A stretch of DNA of 64,000 nt, from NCBI GenBank assembly GCA_947561395.2, contig OX387184.1, positions 44,748,932 through 44,812,931 of the forward strand, written 5' to 3'. Source of the stretch: Buxus sempervirens. Lineage: Eukaryota; Streptophyta; Magnoliopsida; Buxales; Buxaceae. The first letter of the stretch is position 1. Each line of letters starts with the position of its first letter. The position numbers and the translations under genes are program-made. Below, one piece after another: positions 24,122 through 36,059 of this stretch. Under the pieces are notes generated by a model. It was not told the DNA's origin and made no database searches. It saw only the letters and a list, made by a program, of their open reading frames with translations.

Positions 24122-24973
24122 ATGGAAGGAGGAGGGGGAGGTGGAGGAGAAAGAGAGTTTCAGGATTGGGAGATGCTTCAGACCTCGGAAATGGGGCCTG
24201 TGAAGTCTGATTTGGTTGAAAATTCTGGGGATTTCGGGGGAATCGAAGGGGACTCAGAAGGGGTTATTAGATCGGATTATTTTGCCCTTGATTCTGAGAA
24301 GAGATATGCGAGGACTGTTGCTGAAGGAGATGTGAGTGAAGAGGGCTCTGTGAATTCGGACAATCCCAGCTGGGTTGATCCCGGTTCTGAACCCAGAATC
24401 GTTCTTGGCCGTAAGAATTCCAACGAGTTTTGGTCCGATTCTAGCAGCGATCGGTCTGTTTCGCGAAAGCTTGGCGAATTTGAAGGGAAAAGCGAATTGG
24501 GTTTTGCGGATGATGCGAAACACGATGTGGGTTTTGGAGGGATTGAAGAGAAGTTTTGGTCGGACGCCGGTGGACGTGGATCGGGTTCGGTGAAGATTGG
24601 GGATGGATCTGAACACAAAATTTCAGCAGAATCAGTGGGTTCTAATGGATCGGAATCCAGTGGCATCGGCGATTTTGAAGGTGGAAATCGCTTGGATTCT
24701 TCTGGAATTGTTGGGGGAGAGCAACGAGAAGTTGCGGGGGAGCATGAAAATGAATCAAATGAAGAGGTGAAATCGGAAGTGGGAGAGAAAAAGAGGGTTG
24801 TTTGGTGGCAGGTTCCTTTGGAACTGCTGAAATTCTGTGTTTTTAGAGTTAGCCCCGTTTGGTCTTTGTCAGTAGCAGCAGCTGTGATGGGCTTTGTTAT
24901 TCTGGGAAGGAGACTGTATAAGATGAAGAGGAAAAGCAGGAGCATTCCACTGAAGGTCACTGTGGAGGATAAG
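24122..24973 (+). CDS. DUF6821-type single-pass membrane protein, exon 1
   Basis: The start is ATG at 24122 (MEGGGGGGGEREF) and the exon ends at codon 284 (VEDK) at the donor AAG|GTAGAG. Residues 1-220 are acidic and Ser/Gly-rich and probably disordered. Residues about 229-270 contain a WWQVPLELLKFCVFRVSPVW segment, then a hydrophobic helix (SVAAAVMGFVILG) and a basic RRLYKMKRKSR stretch, as in a tail-proximal membrane anchor. I recognise this C-terminal block as the plant family DUF6821; its function is unknown to me. The exon is 852 bp (phase 0) and continues at 34017. Reading straight on would stop at 24988, inside the intron. Codon use and frame are clean, so it looks functional. Confidence 0.85.
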
Positions 24974-27008
24974 GTAGAGTACTTGTAGAAAACTTTGCCT
25001 TTACGTGGTTATTTCTAATCATCATTGCTGTTTGTTTTAGTATGTTCAAGATACTTAACGCTAATCATTTTGATATTTTACAATTGATGATGCTTTGGAT
25101 TTGAATATATTTGGAGGGCTTTGAGTATTATTTTGAACTTGACTGATTTGCACTGTCTGGTACAACTGGAACTTCTTAGCTCAAAAAGTTCTAGTTTTTA
25201 CTTGGAGAAGTTTGTTTGCTTAGTTCCTATGCTATTAGATTCCTAGAGCTTTACCAGATAGATGGTTAACATTGTTCTTTCATTTAAATTCTTGGATCGC
25301 TCTGGATCTTGCCTTTTAGGTTATATCAGGCATGGTTTTTGTGATGAGTACTTGATTTGAATCCAAGTTTTATTGTGGGTAGAAGTTGTTAATGATTTGT
25401 TCAACTAAATCTACATCTTTTTGAGAATTAATACTTGTATGCTCATTTTGAGAAAATTTATATTGGTTTTGATTGAAATAATACGCATTCTTTACATGTT
25501 TCTTATATTTGTCCTTGTGATTGTGACCGATGCTTATATTGTATTTTTTTTTTATTGGTTGCTCTTATGCCATTTGAGCACCATTATATTCTAAACCCGA
25601 TTTAAGAGTTGTATGTGATAACCCATTGCTTGACTGTGCATGATTTAAAGCATTTGATAATGTAATTAAAAGAAATAATCATATATTATAATGTCTATTT
25701 GTTTAATCATCAACAGTCATAACTGATTTTACTTATCGTAACTAATTTGGGTGCACAACATGCTATTCCACTTGTGTATCCTCCCAAAAGTAAAGACTCT
25801 ACCCAAGTATCTTTTTGCCAACAACTCCACTGGCATCTTTTTTGCCATTCTCTATAGGAGCTTTTGACTTTCGCAGTTTCAAGGGGCTGTCATTCTCATT
25901 TTCTGACATTAGATAATGCTATAAAATGTATCTTGATTTCTTCCCTATTGGAGCTGTATGAAAATTCACCTTTGATCAGTTTGTTTAATTTATATCGAAG
26001 AATCTTTCTCAATGTATTGGCACTAACTGTTGCTTGCCTAGTTGTTATAGTCTGATTCTGGACAAAGCCACAGACCCAGACTCAGGTCCAATGACCAATG
26101 GATTCTTGGGGTGGAAAAACCCAACAGATAGGAGGATCTCTGTTTTTGCAGATTTTGCGGCGGGAACTGCCTCCTTTTGCATTTTGTGACTTATAATGTT
26201 GTGCAAATGATGTCTGAAAATATAATAAGAAGAAGCAAAGATAAAGGAGGAGGAGAAGAGATGAGGTTTCGATTAAGCTACTTTATTAAGTTTAATCCTT
26301 TGAACAGTGTGTTAGTGATCTGGGACCTGGGGTAAATGAGGTATTAACCATGTCCAGGTAGAGGATTCACTTCTGGAATTACAGCTGTGAAATTTTATTC
26401 TCCATTTTTCATTAATTACATACCAAATGAAGCATTCTATGGAAGATGCTTCTTTATCCCAGAATAACATAGCCGGTAAGAAACATCATATATTATTCAA
26501 AGAAGGAAGTAACTCAACTTAGAAGTGGCTTAGTTTGCATGTTACTTTTATATATAGTTATTCTAATGGTGCTAAAAGGTTGTGGAGGGAAAAACAGATC
26601 CTACACGCCCATATGGGATAAAATGGCCAATTTAAAAATACATGGAAAGGGTTCTCAATGCTAAAATTCAATGCAAAAATGTTGCAGAATGAGAGACCTT
26701 GAGAAGCAAAGATTTTGTACAGGGAAGATCTCTTGAAAACTACGAAATTTTCATGTGTAACACCAACACGTATACTGAATTGTGTCTGAAAAAAATCTGC
26801 TTTAGGCAAAAAGGTTACTTATATCTGATGCCTTTCTCATGCAAAACGTCAATAATATTAAACATGAACAACTGCTTTTAAATATTAAAAAATCCAGTAC
26901 ATGTATTATTACAGTTTATATAATGGGTAGTTTGGATCGGTGTCATTATTTGCCATGTGATGAAAAAATCCAATCTAATATGGCAAAAAAGAATGTAGAA
27001 AGGTTATC

Positions 27009-28351
27009 CAAAAAAGAATAGTTTGGAACCCGATAGTAGAACGTATGGCAAAGAGGCTGTCAGTGTGGAAGAGTCGCATTCTATCCAAGGGGGGCAAGTT
27101 GACATTAGTGTCTAGTGTGTTAGCAAGCCTGCCGTCTTTCTACATGTCAATTATGACCATCACATTATCTATTGCCAAGAGGTTGGAACAGATTCAGAGG
27201 AGATTTTTATGGGAAGGTCCGGGGGGTGAATTTAGGTATCATTTGGTGGATTGGAAATCAGTTTGCAAGATGAAAAGTGAAGGGGGTTTAGGGATTAGGC
27301 CTCTAAAGGTCTTTAATAAGGCACTGCTTAAAATGGGTGTGGAGGTACGGGATTGAAAGGGACAACTTATGGAGGAAGGTTATCCAAATAAAGTATGGTA
27401 AATCCCATGGGGATTGGTTTCCATGTCACACAAAGGGATCCTTTGGATTGAGCCTATGGAAACCTATATCCAAGCTGCTGGATTCAGTTGCAAAAAATTG
27501 TAGATTCTCGCTTGGTGATGGAACTAGAATCCGGTTTTGGGAAGACATCTGGTGTGGAGATGGGAGGTTGAAGGACAAATACCCAAGTTTATATAATGTT
27601 TGCAGAGACAAGAAGGCTCTGGTTTGTCACTACATGACGATCTCTAATGCTGGAATTGTGTGGGATATAAATCTACGAAGAAACTTACTAGATTGGGAGA
27701 TAAACAGCTTTGAGGAATTGTTACAGGAGCTTTACAGTGTCCAAATGGAAAGGGAGGATTCGAGGAGGTGGAAAATCAGTAGATCTGGATTGTTCTCGGT
27801 TAAGGAAGCATTTGAGAACCTAGCTCATACTGGCATTAGCTTTCAGGAAAGTAAGCTCATTTGGGTAAAGTCTATACCGAGCAAAGCAGCCTTCTTCCTA
27901 TGGACAGCGGCACTGGATAAGATTTTAACAATTAACCACTTAAAAAGTAGAGGGTGGCAATTACCTAATAGGTGTATAATGTGTAAGGAAGGGGAAGAAT
28001 CAGTTCAGCACCTTCTGGTTCATTGTAGGGTGGCAAGGACGATTTGGAACAGATTTATAGCTATGTTTGGATTAGTGTGGGTCCAGCCAGAGAACTTTGC
28101 TATGGTCTTAAAATCGTGGGGGCGTAGATCAGGAAAATCTACGAGAGCTTTATTGTGGAATATAGCTCCAGCAGCTATAGCAGGGGGGATTTGGGCTGAA
28201 CGAAACCGGAGGACTTTTAAAGATCAAGAAATTAGTGTACAAGTTCTGCAGGAAAAAATTATGTACTCGATGTATGGGTGGGCATCTATTCAGAATCGGA
28301 TGGATAATGGTCAGATTCAAGAGCTGTTATTTGGAGCTGCGCCACCCCCCC

Positions 28352-28391
<40 letters not shown>

Positions 28392-28580
28392 TGGTCAGAT
28401 TCAAGAGCTGTTATTTGGAGCTGCGCCACCCCCCGGACTAGGGGGGCATAGGATGTCTTAAGGAATATCCTTGTTTCTATCTTTTCCTTTTGTTGTCTTT
28501 GGTACACTATCTGTGTACCAAGACACTGTTTGTTTTCTTTCCTCTATTCATATATAACATATTATTTACTGATCAAAAAA
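27009..28580 (+). mobile_element. 5'-truncated L1-type LINE (3' end of ORF2)
   Basis: In-frame sequence from about 27009 reads IVWNPIVERMAKRLSVWKSR, the start of the post-RT region of L1 ORF2, so the 5' end is truncated. One frameshift lies near 27335-27350, between the frames ending at 27356 and starting at 27337. The rest gives the zf-RVT domain with RCIMCKEGEESVQHLLVHC (about 27970-28028) and ends GHRMS at 28461. The 3' end TTACTGATCAAAAAA (28566-28580) matches the end of the antisense LINE at 39994-41018, so both are one family. It lies in sense orientation within the intron. Confidence 0.88.
28305..28436. repeat. Poly(C) tract flanked by a 46-bp direct duplication
   Basis: TAATGGTCAGATTCAAGAGC and the following 26 bases through GCGCCACCCCCC occur at about 28303-28350 and again at 28389-28434, separated by CA and a run of 36 C (28353-28388). 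The C-run encodes polyproline in the LINE frame. A C-run this long with identical flanks may be genuine slippage after duplication, or an assembly or sequencing artefact. Confidence 0.9.
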
Positions 28581-31575
28581 CGAATTTAGGAATTGATTTT
28601 ATAAGCTAGATAAATAGAGGTGAAAATGTGTATATGAAATTGTTAGATACATGGGCCTTGTGGTTGGTGGTTTTATGTGCACGGGGTTTGCTCCCCTGGG
28701 GTGGGTCCAAATCTACGTAGGGTAAATTCCACGTATAATGTAAAAGAAAAAAAAATGTTGCATGAGTTAAGAGAAAAGAAACAAGATCTAAATCAGCTTA
28801 GATACTAAGAGTTAAGATCTGAAAGCCTTAGTATACAATGAAGACTCAAGAAAGGTAGAGAAAATGTTTTCAAAAAATATTAAATGAAAAATGGATGGGA
28901 GCTCCAAGCTGGGTGAGGATACAAGTATTAAGGAGACAAGATAACATTACTATGTTTGTGGGATAAGTGTTATTAAAGTGAAGCAAGATTGGGATGAGAT
29001 GAAAATAAGAAAGGCTTGGAACTGAATGGTATTATAATTAAAGTTTAGAAATTCAAGGGAGGGGTTTATTTATTTTGGTTTACCAAATAATTAGATAGAA
29101 TTTTGAGGTCTAAGAAAATTCTCATAGCACAAGCATTGTAGCATCTATATGTAAAAATAAAGGAGACATCTAGATTATAGCAATATTGTGGAAATAAGCT
29201 TTGAGGTCACATAATGAAATTATGTAAAAGATATGTTTCATACATATAGCTTCATGCCAGGGATTGGCATGGTAAAATTGTTGGGTCGGCTAGACCACAA
29301 AAGAATTTGAGAATCCATCAATATATTTAATTTTTAAATGCATTTTAATTTTATTTGAAGAAATCTGTATTTTTGCTTTTTATTTTGGAAAATTGCTTAC
29401 TAGTCTCCCTCCCTCCCTGTTGTCAATACTCCACAATATAAAGTCAAAGCTTCTTTTCTTTCTCTCTTTTTTGTGTACCTTTTTATGCTGTACTTGAAGC
29501 TACTAGTTTATTTTCCTTAATTTCAATCACTTGTGATATTTTCATAGCATAATAATAGGTTCTTATGGTTTATCAACTTTGTCATTTAGTTCTGTTCACG
29601 CATCTATTTATTTATTTATTTTTCTTTTGGTGCTATGCATTGTAATTAATTAATGTGTATCATTGGACTTATAAGAAATGCAATCTCCTTTGTTGTCATT
29701 ATACAACTGATACTTGATAGTTTATGATTTATTCAAATTAGTTTTCATAATGCTTTTACTTTATTTTATGATAAATCATATAAACTTCCCTTAAGGATTT
29801 GAAGAATTATATATTGATCCCATTATGCTTTTAAAATAGCATTGACCTCCCTTCATATTAGCTGTTTGTAACTTGGCCTCCCTCTATTTTGAGTGATAGC
29901 TTTTACTAGACCTATTGGACTTTATTAATTGGTAGCATGTAACCTTTGCAAATTTAGTTGTATGATGAAATTATATTTTTACCTTCTCAGAAACTTCATG
30001 GATGGAATGTGTGTCAAAGTGGATTCAAAAAACATAAGGATAAAGTACGAAATTTAAAAAGTTTTTAGTATGGGTGAAATATGCATTACTTAAACGAGAC
30101 CAGTAACTTTATAATGATAACCAATTTAAAATTTACGAAATTGAAGATGTTTATTCTATGGCCCTAACTGTCATTCAAGAGAGGGAATATATATGCTGCA
30201 ATGAAAAAAAAGAAAAAAAGGTTTTAATGTTGTTTGAAAAGGTGATGGCCGTATCCGTAAAATGTTTGGATTTTTCTAATAGGGTCTAGATGTTTATGAT
30301 ATTTCTTTATATTGTTTATCCTTGTAAATGAATATTTGGCGGTAAGCACTATTCATGTTGACTATGAGGTTTCCCTTCATTTTTGAATATTTTAGGTTTG
30401 AGAATGTGAAAATAAAAAGCCTTAATTCCATAGTGTTTTCCTTAATTTTTTTTTTAACTATTATTTCATTTTAGATTGGTGCTTTCTATTCTAAATTATC
30501 ATCATTAGGTACCTGATTTAGGGAACAGAAGTATTGGTTCTGGGTATACCAATACCCTACCCTAGTCCACTAATAGCAAGGCATATGAAGGGACTTAGCT
30601 TGACCAAGTTCAGTTGGCCGAGCCCACTGTGACAATTGGTTAGCTTTCATTTTTAGACCAAGCGATCAGATTTTATGCTTAACCTTTATAGAGTTTGAAA
30701 TAAGGGCTGGGTCTGAATGTTTGGTCTGATTGTGGACATGGTCTGTGATTACAGACAATGAAAAGAGTGATATAATTGACTTATCAGATGGTGTAATGGG
30801 ACTATGAGTATCTGTACATGAAGGGAATGACACAGATCAACCTTGAGCTGGGCCCATTGTATGCCCAACCCAAAAAATGGCTCCAGGAACTGAGCAAATC
30901 CATCGAAGGCATAAAGAAAAAGGAAGAATCTGTGATGATGTTCAAGCTATGTGCAAAGGAATTGTAGTTCCAACTGAGAGAACAATGCTCTGGAGCGCAT
31001 CGAATCACTATGACAAGAAGGCCATGCGTTGGAATGATAATAAAAAAAAATTAAGTCTCACAATATAAGAAAATATGTGAATCTAGATGGATTAAAATAT
31101 CAAAACAAGATTCGTGTAATCGGCACCAAGTATTTGGGATAAGATATAATTTTGGGAAGTTGAAAGGAAGCAACATGGATAAGGAAAAGTTAATCATCTT
31201 GCAAAGATTTTACTTCTTTAACAAAAATAAAAACCAGTAAGCAAAATGAGGCTGTCCACTTTCAGGCATGTTTTTGATGAATAATCTTGGTAATCAATTG
31301 TAATCGTTGAGCCTAATTTATTGAGAAATATGCCAAGGAAAATTGAAAACGTATGATTCAGTGGTTGGGGTCACTTATTTCCTATTGATGTAGAGCTAGC
31401 CTTTTTTTATTTAAAATGGAAACACCATGCATGAATTGCTAATGCATTTCAAAAAATACAAATATATCAGTTTTGAGGTTGTATTATTCTGTGGAGCTTT
31501 GTAATATCTTAAATATTTAAGGCCTTTAAATTTGAGCCATGCGAATCAACGGGAGCAAATTTTATGCTAAAGTAA

Positions 31576-31967
31576 GGCCCCATTTGGTGTTCATTTTGGG
31601 AATGCATTTTGAGACTTGGAATGAGTTCTATGTCTTGGAATGAATTTTGGAAAATACACTGAAATCTAAAATCGGGTAGAGACCCATTTTTGGATTCTCA
31701 TTTCTCATTTCGCAAGTTTGCGGTGGCAAACTTGTAATCTTCTATAGAACATTAGTCTTGAGACAAGGATAAAGTCGTTTTTTATAAATAAAAAAAAAGT
31801 TGCTAAAGTTAGAATGGCTGCAAGCTTCTAATATTTGACTTTACAAAAAGTGAAAAGGGTTAAACCAAACGTCCAACCCACCCTCTTTCAATTCATTCTT
31901 GCAATGAGTTTATGGAATTTGTTCCTCAGAATAAGTTCTTAATCCAAAATGAATGCCAAATGGGACC
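31576..31967. mobile_element. Tourist-like (PIF/Harbinger) MITE, 392 bp
   Basis: The left end GGCCCCATTTGGTGTTCATT and the reverse complement of the right end GGTCCCATTTGGCATTCATT match at 17 of 20 positions. The 3-bp TAA flanks both sides (31573-31575 and 31968-31970), as for PIF/Harbinger insertions. No coding capacity. Confidence 0.85.
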
Positions 31968-32141
31968 TAAGATATGAAATGGTGCTGATCATGTCTATTG
32001 ACCAACACAGATAGAAATCCATCTAGTTTGTATCACTGGGGAAATTTTGTTGGCTTAATAGGTATTTCCTTGGCATTTAGAAGTTATAGATGTCTGCCTA
32101 TAGAATTCTTGATTGAACCTGTTTTTATACATGGTCTATGG

Positions 32142-32903
32142 CAATGTTTAAAGTATTGGCCGATGCTGAGTAGTATCGGCCAAGTTAACTCGGTATTGGC
32201 TCTGGGCAAGTCGATACCGAGTATCGAGACGAGAGGTTAAGAAAAAACCTCTCGTCTCGGCGAGATCTCGCAAAGATCGAGACATCTTTGGGGTGATACT
32301 AAGACGTCTCGCGAGAATTATACAGAGGCTTTTTAAAGCCTCTGTCGAACTCGGGAATGCCAGAAATGGCGTTCCCAAGCTCTTTGTCCCTACCAAAAGG
32401 GAGTTTTGCAAATCGCCTAAGACTCAACCAAGTAAAAAAAAAAGGAGGAGAAGAAGAAGAAGAAAAGGGAGAAGAAGGAGGAGAAGAAGAATGACTAAGG
32501 CTTTTAAAGCCTCCACCGAAAGCTTCGGTTGAGTCCGGTGGAGGTTTTAAAATCTCTGTTGGCAGGAAAAAAGAAAAAAAAGAAGAAGAAGAAGAAGGAG
32601 GAAGATGAGAACAGCGTAACTAATCCATCGGTCCATGCTCCACAAAGGTGTAAACAGGTTAGTATTTTTTTTTTCTTCTCTGGTTATCTCCTCCTCTTCC
32701 TCCTTCCTCTTCTCCCTTTCTCCTCTTCTCCGTTCTCCCCTCTTCGTCGACGGTGGTGGAACTTTTGTTTTCCTTTTTTTTTTTTTTAAATTCTGGGCAG
32801 TTGGGTCTTACCGACCCAACTCAGCCGATACTACTCGTATTGGCTGAGTTAACTTGGACTCGGGCTGGTCCGATATCGAGCCCGAAATCGAGAATTTAAT
32901 CCT
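32142..32903. mobile_element. Mutator-like MITE, 762 bp, built of hairpins
   Basis: TGGTCTATGG flanks the unit at 32132-32141 and 32904-32913, a 9-10 bp duplication expected of Mutator-like elements. The ends are loosely inverted, each with GTATCGG/GATATCGG-type motifs; subterminal CCGATGCTGAGTAGTATCGG on the left pairs with CCGATACTACTCGTATTGG-type sequence on the right (32824-32843). The inside is a series of local palindromes plus (GAA/GGA)n purine tracts at 32433-32490 and 32566-32610 and a pyrimidine tract at 32665-32740. The frames across these tracts, such as Arg- or Lys-runs, are not credible genes. Confidence 0.8.
32225..32552. other. Chain of strong hairpins inside the MITE
   Basis: Perfect 14-bp stem CGAGACGAGAGGTT/AACCTCTCGTCTCG at 32225-32259 with a 7-base loop. 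A near-perfect palindrome CAGAGGCTTTTTAAAGCCTCTG at 32323-32344. A 10-bp stem with one mismatch GGGAATGCCA/TGGCGTTCCC at 32353-32376. A 17-bp stem with one mismatch at 32502-32518 paired with 32536-32552. A GCGAGATCTCGC palindrome lies at about 32260-32271. A transcript of the host intron would fold strongly here. Confidence 0.85.
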
Positions 32904-34016
32904 TGGTCTATGGAGTGAATTTAGCATGATTCCAAATTTAACTGAATTTATCCTTTGTAAGTGTGTCTATGTGCATGTGTATTGTATCTCTATATGTATG
33001 TTATAACTTATAAAATTTATAGCAATTTTTATTGAAGTAGGGATGTAATTTTTTTTTTCTTTTTCTTTTCTTTAGTAGAAGGGTCTTTTTCGTTCTAGAA
33101 TGAGTAAATTATATTTATGTTTGCATATTTAATCATTTTGGAGTTACCATACTCTTTATCGACAAGGTTCAAATGAAGAAATATATTTTTTGTAAAACAC
33201 AAAAAAAAAAGTAAATAAACTGACATATTTTTGGTTTTTTGTTATTGAATCGTTTGAATTTTATGATTAAATCATAAATCCTAAGATTCAACATATAAAC
33301 ATAAATGGATTAAGAGTTTTTTTTTAACTAGTTTGAATCTACTTAATGTCAAATGAATCAAATGATAAGATTCATATAATGAGTCATAAGATTTGAGCAA
33401 CAGAGATAGAAACTCATGTAAGTTTAATGCTTTTCACATATCCGCATACTTGCCTTAGTTACTTATCTTCCTCTGTTTGCTCATTCTTTTGTATGACATT
33501 CTGACATCTCATAGTTGTGGAAAATTAAATGAAGACCAATCTTGATCCTTCAATGTTGTCATTTAGATATTCAATTACATGTAGGTCTCTTTGAGATCAA
33601 GAAGCTTTAGATGCTTTACTGGAAACAGCTTTAACAGAATACTCTTATGATTATAAAATAAAAAATCTATTCCCTAAATCTTTTTGAAGATATTTCTTCT
33701 GTTCATTAATTCTTTCAGCTAAATAATAAAGATAATTATTGAGGAAAAAGAGCCAAAAAGATAAAATAAATTATTAAAAGAATTAGTCTATTTTTGTTGA
33801 AGTTAGATGGACTTTGTTTTGTTTTTTCTTTTCCCGTTTTTTTTTTCTTTTTTCTCTTTCATTGATTTTAGTAATTCAGTATCAGTATCAGCATACTACA
33901 CATTTAACTTCCTTGGCCTTTTTATCCTCCTCATCCTGAAAAGAACCTATGAATTGTGAAATGACATATGCACAAGAATTTAAGTTCCTTATCTGATCAA
34001 GTTGAAATATCTGCAG

Positions 34017-34148
34017 AAGGTGTCACAGTTCATGACTCGTGCTGCACGTCTCAATGAAGCATTTTCGGTGGTGAAGCGCGTCCCCATCATCCGACCGTCA
34101 CTGCCAGCAGCTGGGGTGACCCCATGGCCTGTTTTGAGCATAAGATGA
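34017..34148 (+). CDS. DUF6821-type membrane protein, exon 2 (C-terminus)
   Basis: The acceptor CTGCAG|AAG joins in phase 0 to exon 1, giving ...VEDK|KVSQFMTRAARLNEAF and a terminal IRPSLPAAGVTPWP block ending at TGA 34146-34148. This C-terminal motif is what I recall as the most conserved part of the family, and its junction with the exon 1 block is uninterrupted. The exon encodes 43 residues, making a protein of 327 residues. It is too short to show up as an ORF on its own. The segment follows the basic, probably cytosolic, side of the predicted membrane helix. No breaks are seen. Confidence 0.87.
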   Translation, partial: KVSQFMTRAARLNEAFSVVKRVPIIRPSLPAAGVTPWPVLSIR

Positions 34149-36059
34149 AACCTTTTGTGCCATAGGTCAGTAAACGAGTGTTCACCAGGTCAGTTTATGT
34201 TAATATATGACTGAGTGGTTTCGGGTGTGTAAGCTGATGTTTGATGGGAGTCTGTTCTTGCCTTTTGCATATGCGCAGTTCTTATAACCTTTATACTCTT
34301 TTAAGATTCATGTGCATCAACATTTTATCTTACTCTCTGGTTCTATTGCCAACATTGCTGCCTGTTTATACTGTTACATTTCCTTTATCCAAGATTTGGT
34401 GATGGTGTTCTTCAATATTAAATGGGTCTCAAGCTACAGCTCTACATGCATATTTCATGTGTGTGTGTAAAGTAATTTGGTAATTGCTGCAGGTTTGAAC
34501 TGAACTCCCACCCATGAATTGGGAACATTTTTGCTAAACAGCCTTTTCTGAGCTTGCTTGATCATAAAAACGCATCAGGAGCAGTGACTTGGTTGGGCCA
34601 GCCATTGACTCATGTCTCCAATGGTTAAAGCTCTATAAGATTCCTACACAACTACCAATCGTATCTACTGAGCTCACGTTGAACACATTCATGAAAAAGA
34701 TATAACGAGCAAAGCAGGTGATGTATAGTGTATGGAGATTGCGTCTGAGCAACCCAAAATTCCGAAGAATAAACACTACGCTAGTGCAGATCTTACCAAC
34801 GGCTGATACATCAAATAAGAGTATAATCCACTCAACAAACGGACCCCAGAAGGTTGGTTGTATCTGAAAGATCGAGAGCTTATGAATGAAGAAACCTTAG
34901 CAAATTAAGGAAACATGGAAAATTCTATTGCGCAACTCCCATCATAGTTGGAGGAGTTCATTGAAGCCTCAGCGTTCCCCATATATATTTTGGTTTTTTT
35001 GGTATGGAGGAATAAAATGGATTATAAGGTGAACATCACCAGTCTGAGAGTGTTCTCCACTTTAGTCTTTTTCCATTTCTTTGAAATAAACTGATTGAGG
35101 CATTTTTACAAACATGCAGCATGCATTAGTCAATGATAGCTAGTTAATGTGGGAACCCTCACCATCTAAGCATCCCATTGCTAAGCATCCCATTGCGGAG
35201 GAATCCTAAAAAACAAAAAAATGCAACTAACAATGCGATCATAATCTTGCAATCAAATGCCTTAGCAGAATGGTGAAGCTATATAGAAAAACCACCAAGT
35301 TGTTGAAGTTTGTGTACTCTTCTCCTTTGTTCAAGATGCATCTGCCAAACATATTGAGCCCATGCTATCATTGCTACTACCAACTCATCCACAGTCTATC
35401 TTCCTATTTTTATTAAGGCAGCCACTTCAACAATGCTCAAAATCATTTTCCTGGCCAGTGCTTTGTTCATTTTCCTGACCCCTCTCCTAAGTTGCTATAA
35501 GCTTATGATTATCTGTACATCTTTCTCAGTATACTACCCCAGTCAAAAAGGATCTCACAACTCAGATTGTTACATTAATTTAGAGTTACTGGACAATATT
35601 AAATGAAATATGTATGGTTAAGAATCCATTGAGAATATTTCATTTATCTGGGACTACAGTGATCATCAATACAAATAATAATAGTTGGTTCTAATAAGGT
35701 GTTGGGAAACATCAATTGAGTAAATTCCAAGCCAACTGAGAGCAATAATTCAAAATCTTATTGATAAATTTGTGGTTTTACTATCTAGACGAGTCCTTGG
35801 GGCTTGAAAAAACAAACAAATGATCAGAATTTATAAACCAAACAAGAGAGAAAATAGAAGAGATCCATTAAGTCCTTCAAAAGCATAGCAAATGCAAGGT
35901 TTCATGTTCTAAACTAAGCATGACACATTCATTTGAAAAATTACAATAAATTAAGAATCCATTGTACAGTTTTATGCAACAAAGTTCCTATGGAAGCAAC
36001 AAACACATTCCTTTAGACCAGCGAATACAAACTAACGAAAGAAATACTAGATGACTTAC
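34149..36059. other. 3' flank of the DUF6821-type gene; no further gene supported
   Basis: The first few hundred bases should contain the 3' untranslated region, but no single AATAAA signal is decisive. The minus strand around 34660-34900 has a hydrophobic frame that I could not assign. I see no third exon of the neighbouring ribonucleoprotein pseudogene here. A short direct repeat, CTAAGCATCCCATTG, is present twice near 35166-35195. Confidence 0.5.

Larger units (their letters stand above)
24974..34016 (+). other. 9-kb intron of the DUF6821-type gene
   Basis: GT at 24974 (GTAGAGT) and the acceptor ATCTGCAG at 34009-34016 bound a phase-0 intron. It carries a truncated LINE (27009-28580), a Tourist-like MITE (31576-31967) and a Mutator-like MITE (32142-32903). 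The rest (24990-27008, 28581-31575, 32914-34000) is AT-rich with T-runs and no gene I can support. Frames at 25864-26055, 26558-26809, 26699-27021 and 30802-31068 have no recognisable family. Without the three elements the intron would still be about 6.3 kb. Confidence 0.8.

Noticed and set aside
24277-24960. 227-residue minus-strand frame opposite exon 1
   Set aside because: It is the shadow of the Ser/Gly/Glu-rich coding exon on the other strand.
32293-32847. Arg-, Lys- and Phe-rich frames
   Set aside because: They are translations of GAA/GGA and CT tracts inside the Mutator-like MITE.
34660-34900. Minus-strand hydrophobic frame resembling a membrane protein
   Set aside because: No recognisable family motif and bounded by stops; hydrophobicity follows from T-rich reverse strand.
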